Assembly (NCBI GenBank): GCA_009923795.1
Contig: RFSU01000034.1
Location: 1-13,890, forward strand
Length of the DNA: 13,890 nt
From: Sphingomonadaceae bacterium
GTDB lineage: Bacteria; Pseudomonadota; Alphaproteobacteria; Sphingomonadales; Sphingomonadaceae
Direction: 5' to 3'
Shown here: one piece after another, positions 1 through 6,916 of the stretch
Layout of the letters: every line of letters begins with the position of its first letter
How positions within the stretch are numbered: position 1 is the first letter of the stretch
Translations under genes and position numbers: made by a program
The notes under the pieces: model-generated
Seen by the model: the letters and a program-made list of their open reading frames with translations, nothing else
What the model was told of the DNA's origin: nothing
Database searches by the model: none

Positions 1-428
1 GTCTTCATCGCGAGATCGCGGAGCACATCGGCCACGACTTCCAGCGAGTCATAATAGTCGGGCAGAACATCGGCATCGTGCTTCGAAAAACGGCGGAACT
101 CCTCTTGCGTCCGCTCCAGTCCGCCGCCGAGTTTCAGATAGCCGCCATCTTCCTGCGGCAGAAAGTTGGAGATCGGCCGCTCGATCACGCGATAGCCTTC
201 GGCCTCCAGCTTCATGTCGCGGATGACCTGCGGTTGCAGCAGGCTGACGGTGTAGCTGGCGACCGAATTGCGGAAGCCGGGGTGGAACTCTTCTGTCACT
301 GCAGCCCCGCCGACGATATCGCGGCGCTCGACAATGCGGACCTTCAACCCGGCCTGGGCAAGGTAGAAGGCGCAGACAAGGCCGTTATGGCCCGCACCGA
401 TGATGACGGCGTCATAATGCTTGGTCAT
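1..428 (-). CDS. FAD-dependent oxidoreductase, phytoene-dehydrogenase-like (N-terminal 142 residues; cut by window edge)
   Basis: The visible part is the N-terminal FAD-binding Rossmann fold. A GxGxxG dinucleotide loop (GAGHNG, residues 11-16) follows a beta strand, an acidic residue ends the second strand (Glu34 in VERR), and a GG motif follows (IVGGAAV, about 39-44). This opening is typical of the NAD(P)/FAD-dependent oxidoreductase family that includes phytoene desaturases and PYROXD2-like proteins, usually about 500-560 residues, so roughly three quarters is missing to the left. The start ATG at 428 lies 2 bp after the stop of the Rieske oxygenase gene, with a purine-rich AAAAGAGA upstream, so the two genes are very probably co-transcribed and may act on the same substrate. 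The substrate cannot be told from this fragment. It is less likely to be the electron-supplying reductase for the oxygenase, because those usually carry ferredoxin-reductase or plant-type [2Fe-2S] domains. Confidence 0.85.
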   Translation of the reverse strand, partial: MTKHYDAVIIGAGHNGLVCAFYLAQAGLKVRIVERRDIVGGAAVTEEFHPGFRNSVASYTVSLLQPQVIRDMKLEAEGYRVIERPISNFLPQEDGGYLKLGGGLERTQEEFRRFSKHDADVLPDYYDSLEVVADVLRDLAMK

Positions 429-430
429 AT

Positions 431-1606
431 CTATCTCTTTTCTGAACGCGCAGGGGCGTAGCTGGCAGGCGGCGTATTGCCGCAGGATTCGGGAATGAGG
501 TGGCGCAGTTTGGACGCAAAGGCCCGCAGGCAGACTTCGCTGTCCCCCAAGGGGCCGGGCAGATAGCTGGTGCTTTCCATGCCCTGCTGCACGCGGGTGA
601 TCAACACCGTATCCTCGGCATTGACCTGTCGGTTGATCCGCCAATTGAGATAGCGCGCCGCCTTCATTTCGCGCCGATCATCGGGCAGGCAATAGGCAAT
701 TTCCCGGATCATCGTCGTTGTGGCGGTCAACGGAATAAACTGCATGAAATCCACCTGATCGGGATAAATATCAAAGGCGACATTGGGCCAGAGTTTAAAA
801 TAGAGCCAATGACGTTGGCGGTCCTCCGGCAAATGATCGACACGCGGCAGCAGCGCCTGATACGCGCGCTCGGACGGGTTGTTCGATGGCCGTTCGACCA
901 GATCGCCCCACATGCGGTCGACATGCGCGCTGGCTTCTACCCCATAAGAGCGGCCGAATAATCGCGTCAGCCCCGGATGGGCGACAGGGATATGAAGGCC
1001 ATCGGAATAATTATCGGCGACATTTTTCCAATTCACCGTGCGATGGCGCAGCGTGACGCGGCCAAAGGCTGTCATTTCTTCAAAGCGATAGGGCGCAACC
1101 ATCGCCTCATAAGGGGCCATCATCTCTGCAACCGACGGACCTTGGCTCTCGAGGCGGACGAAGATAAAGCCCCGCCATGTTTCGCATTCCACGGGGATGA
1201 GGCCCAGTTTGGACATGTCGAGGCTATTATAATCCGCCTTGCCCGGCACACCCGTCAGCCGACCATCTTTCTCATAGGCCCAGCCATGATAGGGGCAGAC
1301 CAGCTTTTTCGCACAGCCATAAGACCCATCAACAAGGCGTGAGGCGCGGTGGCGGCAGACATTGTGAAAGGCACGAACAGCACCATCATCGCCGCGAATG
1401 ACGATGACATTTTCGCCCAGATACTCAAGGCCATGCCAATCGCCCGCTTTGGGAACATCGCTGAGATGACACATGATTTGCCAGCTGGGGCGGATCACCC
1501 GCTCCATCTCTACCTTAAAGAAATCCGGATCATGATAGACCCAGCCCGGCAGGCTCATGCCGTCGAGATCATCGGGTTGATTGGAATTCATAACTGCCGT
1601 CGCCAT
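431..1606 (-). CDS. Rieske non-heme iron oxygenase, alpha subunit
   Basis: The 391-residue protein has the full aromatic-ring-hydroxylating oxygenase alpha-subunit layout. The N-terminal Rieske [2Fe-2S] domain has C84-x-H86 and C104-x2-H107 (NVCRHR and CPYHGW). The C-terminal START-like catalytic domain has mononuclear iron ligands His205 and His210 (motif NVADNYSDGLHIPVAH, residues 195-210) and probably Asp332. Asp202, three residues before His205, matches the Asp that links the Rieske and iron sites in naphthalene dioxygenase. Carnitine monooxygenase CntA has Glu there, so this is probably not a CntA. No beta subunit or reductase gene is in view, so a homotrimeric enzyme fed by a reductase elsewhere is likely. 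ATG 1606 is preceded by AGAGGT at 7 bp spacing; a second in-frame ATG five codons later is less well placed. It is divergent from a TetR gene with a shared palindrome, so local repression is likely. The substrate is unknown; aromatic acids or quaternary amines are both possible. Confidence 0.93.
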   Translation of the reverse strand: MATAVMNSNQPDDLDGMSLPGWVYHDPDFFKVEMERVIRPSWQIMCHLSDVPKAGDWHGLEYLGENVIVIRGDDGAVRAFHNVCRHRASRLVDGSYGCAKKLVCPYHGWAYEKDGRLTGVPGKADYNSLDMSKLGLIPVECETWRGFIFVRLESQGPSVAEMMAPYEAMVAPYRFEEMTAFGRVTLRHRTVNWKNVADNYSDGLHIPVAHPGLTRLFGRSYGVEASAHVDRMWGDLVERPSNNPSERAYQALLPRVDHLPEDRQRHWLYFKLWPNVAFDIYPDQVDFMQFIPLTATTTMIREIAYCLPDDRREMKAARYLNWRINRQVNAEDTVLITRVQQGMESTSYLPGPLGDSEVCLRAFASKLRHLIPESCGNTPPASYAPARSEKR

Positions 1607-1635
1607 TGCACACCTCTGTTATACAGTTGTATAAC
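1606..1635 (+). promoter_or_regulatory. predicted promoter of the TetR-family gene
   Basis: TTGCAC (1606-1611) and TATAAC (1630-1635) are separated by 18 bp. A start of transcription about 7 bp after the -10 would fall at or next to the ATG at 1642, which fits the lack of a Shine-Dalgarno sequence there. The -10 lies inside the palindrome at 1618-1635, so bound regulator would block it. Predicted by eye only. Confidence 0.4.
1618..1635. promoter_or_regulatory. perfect palindrome, likely operator of the divergent TetR regulator
   Basis: GTTATACA-GT-TGTATAAC is a perfect inverted repeat with 8-bp arms and a 2-bp centre. It sits in the 35-bp gap between the Rieske oxygenase start (1606) and the TetR start (1642). 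It is AT-rich against GC-rich surroundings and overlaps the likely -10 elements of both directions. Position and symmetry are what is expected for a TetR-dimer autoregulatory operator. I did not see a second copy elsewhere in the window, including upstream of the aldolase gene. Confidence 0.75.
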
Positions 1636-1656
1636 AAGCCCATGAGCCAGCCGCAA
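1629..1656 (-). promoter_or_regulatory. predicted promoter of the Rieske oxygenase operon
   Basis: On the minus strand TTGCGG (1656-1651) and TTATAC (1634-1629) are 16 bp apart. The -35 lies inside the first codons of the divergent TetR gene and the -10 inside the 1618-1635 palindrome. This would give a leader of about 15-20 nt carrying the AGAGGT ribosome binding site. Only moderate matches to consensus. Confidence 0.35.
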
Positions 1657-2253
1657 GCGCATGACAGCAGAGCCTCTTTTCACCGTGCCCCGGCCGATGA
1701 ACGACGACTGGCGCTGATCGCTGCCTGTGCCCGCACGCTGGCGCGCAAAGGGGCGCATGGAACGTCTGTGCGGGAAATTTGCGCAGAAGCGGGCGTTTCC
1801 CCCGGCCTGCTGCGCCATTATTTCGCGGGCATTGATGATCTTGTGGCGGAAACCTATCGCCAGACGGGGCAGCGCGTTCAGGCCGCCCTCGACACAGCCG
1901 TGGCGCAAGCGCCAGACACGCCGCGTGCGCGCTTGCTCGCCTATCTGACCGCCAGCTTTGCCCCGACCATTGCCGATGGGGAGCTGCTGTCCACATGGCT
2001 CGCCTTTTGGAGCCTCAAGCGGACAGATGCCGCCATCGCCAAGCTGCATGATGACATTTATGCCGAGAACAGGCGCGCGCTGGAGCGGCTGCTTCACGAT
2101 TATGCGCCGGGGCAGGATCACCGCCTAACCGCCGTTGCCCTCACAGCCCTTGTGGACGGCCTCTGGCTGGAACTGAGCTTGGGCGACGCCCCCTTTGCCG
2201 CGCAGGAGGCGGGCCATCTTGCCGAACGCTGGTTGGATGGCCTGATCCGGTAG
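1642..2253 (+). CDS. TetR/AcrR-family transcriptional regulator, BetI-like
   Basis: The 203-residue protein is the normal length for TetR. The N-terminal helix-turn-helix (about residues 20-66) contains TSVREICAEAGVSPGLLRHYF (split here: helix around 41-50, turn at GVSP, recognition helix ending in HYF), which resembles BetI, the choline-responsive repressor. The C-terminal half is all-helical and should bind the ligand. ATG 1642 is preferred over an upstream in-frame TTG at 1606 because the longer form would be translated through the operator and would begin with non-conserved residues. No Shine-Dalgarno precedes ATG 1642, and the predicted promoter would give a leaderless transcript. It is divergent from the Rieske/FAD operon, so it most likely represses that operon and itself, with an oxygenase substrate or product as inducer. 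The ligand is not deducible; similarity to BetI alone does not prove choline or betaine. Confidence 0.9.
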   Translation: MSQPQAHDSRASFHRAPADERRLALIAACARTLARKGAHGTSVREICAEAGVSPGLLRHYFAGIDDLVAETYRQTGQRVQAALDTAVAQAPDTPRARLLAYLTASFAPTIADGELLSTWLAFWSLKRTDAAIAKLHDDIYAENRRALERLLHDYAPGQDHRLTAVALTALVDGLWLELSLGDAPFAAQEAGHLAERWLDGLIR

Positions 2254-2330
2254 AAAGAAGAGGGATAGCAAGGCTGGCCTTTTGCCGGGCACATGATAAT
2301 CTGATGAAAATCAAATATGAGGAGAGTCCC

Positions 2331-3125
2331 ATGGCCACTGTCATGAAAACCGGAACTGTCGCCAATGATGATCATGTTCGCGCGGCTGTGAGTGATGAGG
2401 AATGGGCGATCCGTGTTGATCTGGCGGCCGCCTATCGCTTGGTTGCGCTTTATGGCTGGGATGATCTGATCTTCACCCATCTCTCCGCGCGCGTACCGGG
2501 GCCGGAGCATCATTTCCTGATCAATCCCTATGACATGATGTTTGAAGAAATTACGGCGTCCAGCCTTGTGAAGATTGATGTGGACGGTCAGCCCGTGGTG
2601 CCGACGGCACACCCCGTTAACCCGGCGGGCTTTACCATCCATTCCGCCATCCATATGGCGCGCGAGGATGCCCATGCCGTTATGCATTTGCACACGCCCG
2701 CGGGGCAGGCTGTGAGCGCCATGTCCGAAGGCCTATTGCCGCACACGCAAACCGCGATGGTCGCTCTGCACGACATTGCCTATCATGACTATGAAGGCAT
2801 CGCGACCGACCTGGAGGAGCGCGAAAGATTGGTCGAAGATATGGGCCACAAGAATATGATGATCCTGCGCAACCACGGGACGCTTGCGGTCGGTCCGTCT
2901 GTCGCGGAATGTTTCTTGCGGCTCTATTTCCTCGAACGCGCCTGCGATGCGCAGGTAAAGATGCTGAGCGCCGGGCGCGATGGCCTGAACACACCACCAC
3001 AGGGCACGCCGCAAAAGGTGGAAAGCCAATCCTCTGGCCCCGGCATGGGGATGTTGGCGCGCGGTCTGGCCTGGCCCGCCTTGCTCCGCAAGCTCGACCG
3101 CATCGACAGCAGCTACCGCGACTAA
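2331..3125 (+). CDS. class II aldolase/adducin-family protein
   Basis: This 264-residue protein shows the class II aldolase/adducin fold. It has an N-terminal AYRLVALYGWDDLIFTHLSAR segment (around 34-54, key residues GW, THLSAR), then VMHLHT with His119 and His121, then LRNHGTLAVG with His182. The three histidines match the zinc ligands of L-fuculose-1-phosphate aldolase. The catalytic Glu of the true aldolases (SSE region) is not evident in FTIHSAIH, so it may be a decarboxylase, an epimerase-like enzyme or a non-sugar member. The start is ATG 2331, with GAGGAG 6 bp upstream; the in-frame ATG at 2304 would include that ribosome site in the coding region. It follows the TetR gene by 77 bp on the same strand. 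GATAAT at 2295-2300 could be a -10, but no good -35 is seen, so read-through from the TetR promoter is possible. The neighbourhood suggests a role downstream of oxygenase chemistry, which is inference. Confidence 0.88.
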   Translation: MATVMKTGTVANDDHVRAAVSDEEWAIRVDLAAAYRLVALYGWDDLIFTHLSARVPGPEHHFLINPYDMMFEEITASSLVKIDVDGQPVVPTAHPVNPAGFTIHSAIHMAREDAHAVMHLHTPAGQAVSAMSEGLLPHTQTAMVALHDIAYHDYEGIATDLEERERLVEDMGHKNMMILRNHGTLAVGPSVAECFLRLYFLERACDAQVKMLSAGRDGLNTPPQGTPQKVESQSSGPGMGMLARGLAWPALLRKLDRIDSSYRD

Positions 3126-3173
3126 GGCCCCCTGTTGTCATTAAGAATTCGCATAATGCTCTTACACACGGCG

Positions 3174-3201
3174 GCGCGCGGGATGATGGCACCCTGCGCG
3201 C
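3174..3201. other. GC-rich imperfect hairpin between the aldolase and phoD genes
   Basis: GCGCGCGGG (3174-3182) can pair with CCCTGCGCGC (3192-3201), leaving one bulged T (3195) and a 9-nt loop. It ends 22 bp before the phoD ATG and just before the ribosome binding site AAGGGGAAG. There is no T-tract, so it is not a classical intrinsic terminator. It may be a leader structure or weak transcript barrier in the 98-bp gap, or a chance product of GC-rich DNA. Confidence 0.35.
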
Positions 3202-3223
3202 AAGCCAAGGGGAAGTTCCAGCT

Positions 3224-4849
3224 ATGACACTCAAGATTAACCGCCGTGCTTTGATCGCAACGGCAGGCTTTGGCATTGGCGGCCTGTTGCTGCCGGGCGG
3301 GCAATTGGCGGCACAAGCGCTTTTGGGGCTGACCGGCTTTACCCATAATGTCGCTTCTGGCGAGCCGGGCCCTGATTCCATGCTGCTTTGGACACGCTAT
3401 GTGAGTGCAACCGGAAGCCCCTCCAAAGTGCGGGTCGAAGTGTCCGACACGCGGGACTTTGCAAAGATTGTCACTGGCGGACAGATGATCACAGGCCCTT
3501 GGCGCGACCATACGGTGAAGATCACCGTTGATGGCTTGCAACCGGGCAAATTTTATTGGTTCCGTTTCATTGCGCCCGATGGCAGCATCTCCCCCATTGG
3601 CCGCACAAAGACCCTGCCCGTCGGCAAGGCTGCCAAGTTCAACATTGCCATCTTCTCCTGCTCTAATTTGGGCTTTGGAGAGTTTAATGCCTATGGCCAC
3701 GCCGCCGCACGCGACGACATTGATCTCGTTTTGCACATGGGCGACTATATTTATGAATATGGCCGGGGCGGTTACGACAGCGGAGCCAAATTCTCCGCCC
3801 GGATTTTCCCGGCAGGCGAAATTCTGACGCTGGCGGATTATCGCCTGCGTTATGCCAGCTATCGCGCGGACCCGCAGCTGCAGGCACTGCATGCCAACTT
3901 CCCCTGGATCCCGAATACGGATGACCATGAAGGCGCGAATGACAGCTGGGAAGGCGGGGCTCAGAACCACACGCCGGACGAAGGCGATTGGTCATCCCGC
4001 CGCAACGCCGCCATGCAGGTCTGGCGCGAATGGCTCCCCGTTGGTGAGCAGCCCTGGAAAACCTATGAATTTGGCGATCTTGGGAGCTATTTCCGCACCG
4101 ATACGCGCATGGTCGCCCGCACCAAGCCCTATTGGGCTGGGGATTTGATGAAGGCCGCAGACCCGGCCAAGGCGCTAGCGGAATTCCGCGACGGGGCCTG
4201 GCGGGATCCAGCCTCCACCATGATGGGGACGGAACAGGAAAGCTGGCTTTTCCACCAATTTGCCCGCACAAAAGGCACTTGGGCCGTGCTCGGCACGGGC
4301 ACCAATATGGGCTATAATTACACGCCGGACGAAGCGCTCAACTGGTTCCCGGCAGACGCGCAGGACTCCCGCAAGGGCTATGTGCGTCAGGGGATCGCCG
4401 CGGCAAAGGCCGACCTGCCCTATAATTTTGACAATTGGGGCGGCTATCCGATCGCCCGGAGCCGCGTCTTTGCCGCCGCGCAGAAACATGACCTCAACCT
4501 CGTTGTCGTCTCGGGCGACAGCCATAATGGCTGGGCGTTTGATTTGCCGGAGGATGGCCGTCCGGCAGGTGTTGAATTTGGCGGACACAGCGTCAGCAGC
4601 CCGGGCATCGAATCCTCAACGGCGGGCACCGATCCAAGCCGCATCGCGCGGGACATTCTCGCCCGTAATAAGCAGGAACTGCGCTGGGTGGATACGTCCA
4701 ACCGGGGCTATATGCACCTCTCCCTCACGCCCAAGGCGGCGACCAATGAATGGGTGTTTATGGACACCGTCCGCGATGTATCTTTGAAGACAAAGCCAAG
4801 CCATCGCATGGCAGTTCGGCCCGGACGCAAGATTTTGGAACAAGCATGA
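3224..4849 (+). CDS. phoD: PhoD-family alkaline phosphatase/phosphodiesterase, exported
   Basis: The 541-residue protein has a twin-arginine-like leader (KINRRALIATAG, Arg7-Arg8, hydrophobic stretch to about 30, likely cleavage after AAQA near 32). The N-terminal PhoD immunoglobulin-like domain opens with FTHNVASGEP...SMLLWTR. The metallophosphatase core follows: FSCSN with Cys146, HMGDYIYEY with Asp174, NTDDHEGAND with Asp234-His235, and VSGDSHNGW with Asp432 and His434. Cys146 corresponds to the iron-ligand cysteine of Bacillus PhoD, a family needing Fe3+ and Ca2+. ATG 3224 was chosen for the leader and the AAGGGGAAG ribosome site; the open frame extends upstream without signal-like sequence. 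Its TGA overlaps the next gene's ATG (ATGA). It probably hydrolyses phosphomono- or diesters in the periplasm. No Pho box was recognised upstream, so phosphate control is not shown. The N-1 residue Asn is not the usual Ser/Thr of Tat motifs. Confidence 0.93.
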   Translation: MTLKINRRALIATAGFGIGGLLLPGGQLAAQALLGLTGFTHNVASGEPGPDSMLLWTRYVSATGSPSKVRVEVSDTRDFAKIVTGGQMITGPWRDHTVKITVDGLQPGKFYWFRFIAPDGSISPIGRTKTLPVGKAAKFNIAIFSCSNLGFGEFNAYGHAAARDDIDLVLHMGDYIYEYGRGGYDSGAKFSARIFPAGEILTLADYRLRYASYRADPQLQALHANFPWIPNTDDHEGANDSWEGGAQNHTPDEGDWSSRRNAAMQVWREWLPVGEQPWKTYEFGDLGSYFRTDTRMVARTKPYWAGDLMKAADPAKALAEFRDGAWRDPASTMMGTEQESWLFHQFARTKGTWAVLGTGTNMGYNYTPDEALNWFPADAQDSRKGYVRQGIAAAKADLPYNFDNWGGYPIARSRVFAAAQKHDLNLVVVSGDSHNGWAFDLPEDGRPAGVEFGGHSVSSPGIESSTAGTDPSRIARDILARNKQELRWVDTSNRGYMHLSLTPKAATNEWVFMDTVRDVSLKTKPSHRMAVRPGRKILEQA

Positions 4850-6114
4850 TCCGACCCGCGCTCGCCTGCTTCGCGGCCCTGTTCATGGGGATGCAGGCGC
4901 GCGCGGAGACGGTCTATGTGAAGGCCGGCCAGCTTGTCGATGTCGAGGCGGGGCGCGTCCTGCCCAAAAGCTGCATCACCATTATCGACAGCCGGATCAC
5001 CATTGGCCGCTGCGCCCGGCCCCCAAAAGGGGCGCGGGTCGTTGATTGGCAGCGTTACACTGTTTTGCCGGGCTTGATCGACCTGCACACGCATTTGGCC
5101 GATGTTGGCCAAGGGGCAGATATTGCAGAGCCGATCAAACGTGATGCCGCAGAGACGGCCTTTATCGGCGCGCGCAACGCCTATGATACGCTGATGGCAG
5201 GGTTCACCAGCGTGCGTGATGTGGGGAGCTTCCGGGCCTTTGGCGATGTCCGCCTGCGCGATGCGATTGATAAAGGGCTGGTCCCCGGCCCGCGCATGGC
5301 CGTTGTCGGCGCCTATATCACCATAGCTGGCGGCGGCGGGGAGATTAACGGACTGCCGGCAGGGGCTGTGCCGCCAGAAATGCGGGCCGGGGTGTCGTCA
5401 ACGCCTGCCGAAGTGACCCGCAATGCCGAGGCCTTGTTCAATGGCGGGGCGGATTTCCTGAAACTCATTGCAACGGGTGCGGTGCTGGCGATCGGAACAG
5501 AGCCGGGTCAGCTTGAGTTAACCGAAGATCAGATGCGCGCCGCTGTCGCCGTCGCCACGGCCCATGGCAGCTATGCGACGGCCCATGCCCATGGGGCCGA
5601 AGGCATAAAGGCGGCCATCCGAGCCGGAGTCCGCTCCATCGAACATGCCAGCCTGATTGATGAAGAGGGTCTGGCGTTGGCCAAGGCGCAGGGCGTCTGG
5701 CTCGTCATGGACATATTTAACGGCGACTATATTGATGAGGTTGGCACCCGCGAAGGCTGGCCGGCAGAATATCTGCGCAAGAACCGGGAAACCACCGATG
5801 TGCAGCGCCAAATGTTTCGGCGCGGGGTTGAGATGGGCGTGCCCATTGCTTTCGGCACGGACAGCGGCGTTTATCCCCATGGCCTGAATGCCCGGCAATT
5901 TGCCTATATGGTGCACCATGGGATGACACCGATGCAGGCCATTCAATCCGCCACCCGCGATGCCGCCAAGGTCATGATGCGCGAACAAGATGTCGGCGCC
6001 ATTGCGGTGGGGCGCTTTGGGGATTTGATTGCGGTAGAGGGGGATCCCTCCCGCGACATCCGCACGCTCGAACGCGTTAAGGGCGTGATCAAAGGCGGGC
6101 AATTGGTGCGCTGA
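4846..6114 (+). CDS. metal-dependent amidohydrolase (imidazolonepropionase/Xaa-Pro dipeptidase-like), secreted
   Basis: The 422-residue protein begins with a Sec signal peptide (MIRPALACFAALFMGMQARA, likely cleavage after ARA). The small beta-sandwich is followed by the amidohydrolase barrel. Metal ligands are DLHTH with His81 and His83, Lys206 in FLKLIATG (likely the carbamylated bridging lysine), His247 and/or His249 in TAHAHG, His267 in IEHAS, and Asp339 in FGTDSG. A full set implies an active binuclear hydrolase. Related secreted amidohydrolases of this type cleave dipeptides such as acyl-Pro bonds, and some attack organophosphates or lactones, so exact substrate is open. The start ATG overlaps the phoD stop (ATGA), implying translational coupling, and both proteins are exported, suggesting successive attack on one extracellular compound or class. 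Its TGA is one base away from the stop of the convergent exporter gene, with no terminator between. Confidence 0.9.
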   Translation: MIRPALACFAALFMGMQARAETVYVKAGQLVDVEAGRVLPKSCITIIDSRITIGRCARPPKGARVVDWQRYTVLPGLIDLHTHLADVGQGADIAEPIKRDAAETAFIGARNAYDTLMAGFTSVRDVGSFRAFGDVRLRDAIDKGLVPGPRMAVVGAYITIAGGGGEINGLPAGAVPPEMRAGVSSTPAEVTRNAEALFNGGADFLKLIATGAVLAIGTEPGQLELTEDQMRAAVAVATAHGSYATAHAHGAEGIKAAIRAGVRSIEHASLIDEEGLALAKAQGVWLVMDIFNGDYIDEVGTREGWPAEYLRKNRETTDVQRQMFRRGVEMGVPIAFGTDSGVYPHGLNARQFAYMVHHGMTPMQAIQSATRDAAKVMMREQDVGAIAVGRFGDLIAVEGDPSRDIRTLERVKGVIKGGQLVR

Positions 6115-6115
6115 T

Positions 6116-6874
6116 TTAGCGCAGCAGCATATAGGCCGCGACCGCGCAGATCATGAGAGCAAAGACCGTGCGCGCAATCACCAAGCGGTTGGCAAGCCAA
6201 TTGGATAGGGGTGCAGCGAGCAATGCACCCGCGCCGCCGCCCGTCACCAATGCGGCAAAGAGCGGCCAGTTTACTTGCCCATCCACAGCATAGGACAGGC
6301 TTGTCGCCCCACCAAACAGACTGACCGAGACGAGCGACGAGGCGGCCGCGTTGGACAAGGTCATGCCAGTTGACGCCATCAGGCCGGGAGCAATGAGAAA
6401 GCCACCCCCAATGCCGAAAAAGCCTGCAGCAAAGCCTGCCGCCAGCCCGACCGGGGCCAATTTCAAGACCATAAGCGGAGTGAGCCGAACCGCCGGATCC
6501 CCTTCCGAAGCGCGGGGGATGAGCATGGAGAGAGCAATGGCGATCATCGCAATGGCAAACCATTGCAGCAGCAGCGCCCCATCAACCTGCTTTGCAACAT
6601 GCGCGCCCGCCAAGGACCCCATCAGCCCGGCAAGTCCAAAGACAATGGCGCAGGGCCATTTGACACGTCCCGCCCGCGCCTGAACCGCAAGGCCAGACAG
6701 GGCATTTACCGCAACAGCAGCTGCAGACGTGCCAATGGCCATATGCACATCGGCCAGGCCGACAATGTAAATAAGCCAAGGGGTCGCCAGCACCGACCCG
6801 CCCCCACCAAAAAGCGTGAGCAAAATGCCGATCAACATGCCCCCGGCCGCCGCGAGAAGCAGCGCTTCTGTCAT
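6116..6874 (-). CDS. TauE/SafE-family (DUF81) sulfite/sulfur-compound exporter
   Basis: The 252-residue, very hydrophobic protein has about eight predicted membrane helices in two pseudo-repeats. Each carries the family's glycine-rich signature: LFGGGGSVLATP near residues 21-32 and FFGIGGGFLIAP in the second half. TauE/SafE proteins move sulfite, thiosulfate or sulfoacetate across the inner membrane. It lies 42 bp downstream of the BigR-like regulator in the same direction. Operons controlled by BigR in Xylella and Agrobacterium include such a permease, proposed to remove sulfite formed from persulfide oxidation. No good Shine-Dalgarno precedes ATG 6874; a small CCCGC/GCGGG hairpin (6885-6899) lies directly upstream and could affect translation. 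It converges on the amidohydrolase gene with 1 bp between stops. Transport direction and substrate are inferred from neighbours. Confidence 0.9.
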   Translation of the reverse strand: MTEALLLAAAGGMLIGILLTLFGGGGSVLATPWLIYIVGLADVHMAIGTSAAAVAVNALSGLAVQARAGRVKWPCAIVFGLAGLMGSLAGAHVAKQVDGALLLQWFAIAMIAIALSMLIPRASEGDPAVRLTPLMVLKLAPVGLAAGFAAGFFGIGGGFLIAPGLMASTGMTLSNAAASSLVSVSLFGGATSLSYAVDGQVNWPLFAALVTGGGAGALLAAPLSNWLANRLVIARTVFALMICAVAAYMLLR

Positions 6875-6916
6875 GGTTAGGCCGCCCGCAGTCGGCGGGA
6901 AAGATCGTCATCCATG

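Noticed and set aside
2909..3223. Upstream extension of the phoD reading frame through the end of the aldolase gene
   Set aside because: The extension overlaps the aldolase coding sequence and would bury the Tat-like leader; the ribosome site at 3209-3217 supports ATG 3224.
3122..3970. 282-residue antisense open frame under phoD
   Set aside because: It lies opposite a well-supported phoD with catalytic motifs, starts with no ribosome site and encodes a composition typical of GC-rich reverse frames.
4750..4845. 32-residue N-terminal extension of the amidohydrolase
   Set aside because: It would place sequence shadowing the phoD end in front of a clear Sec signal peptide beginning at 4846.
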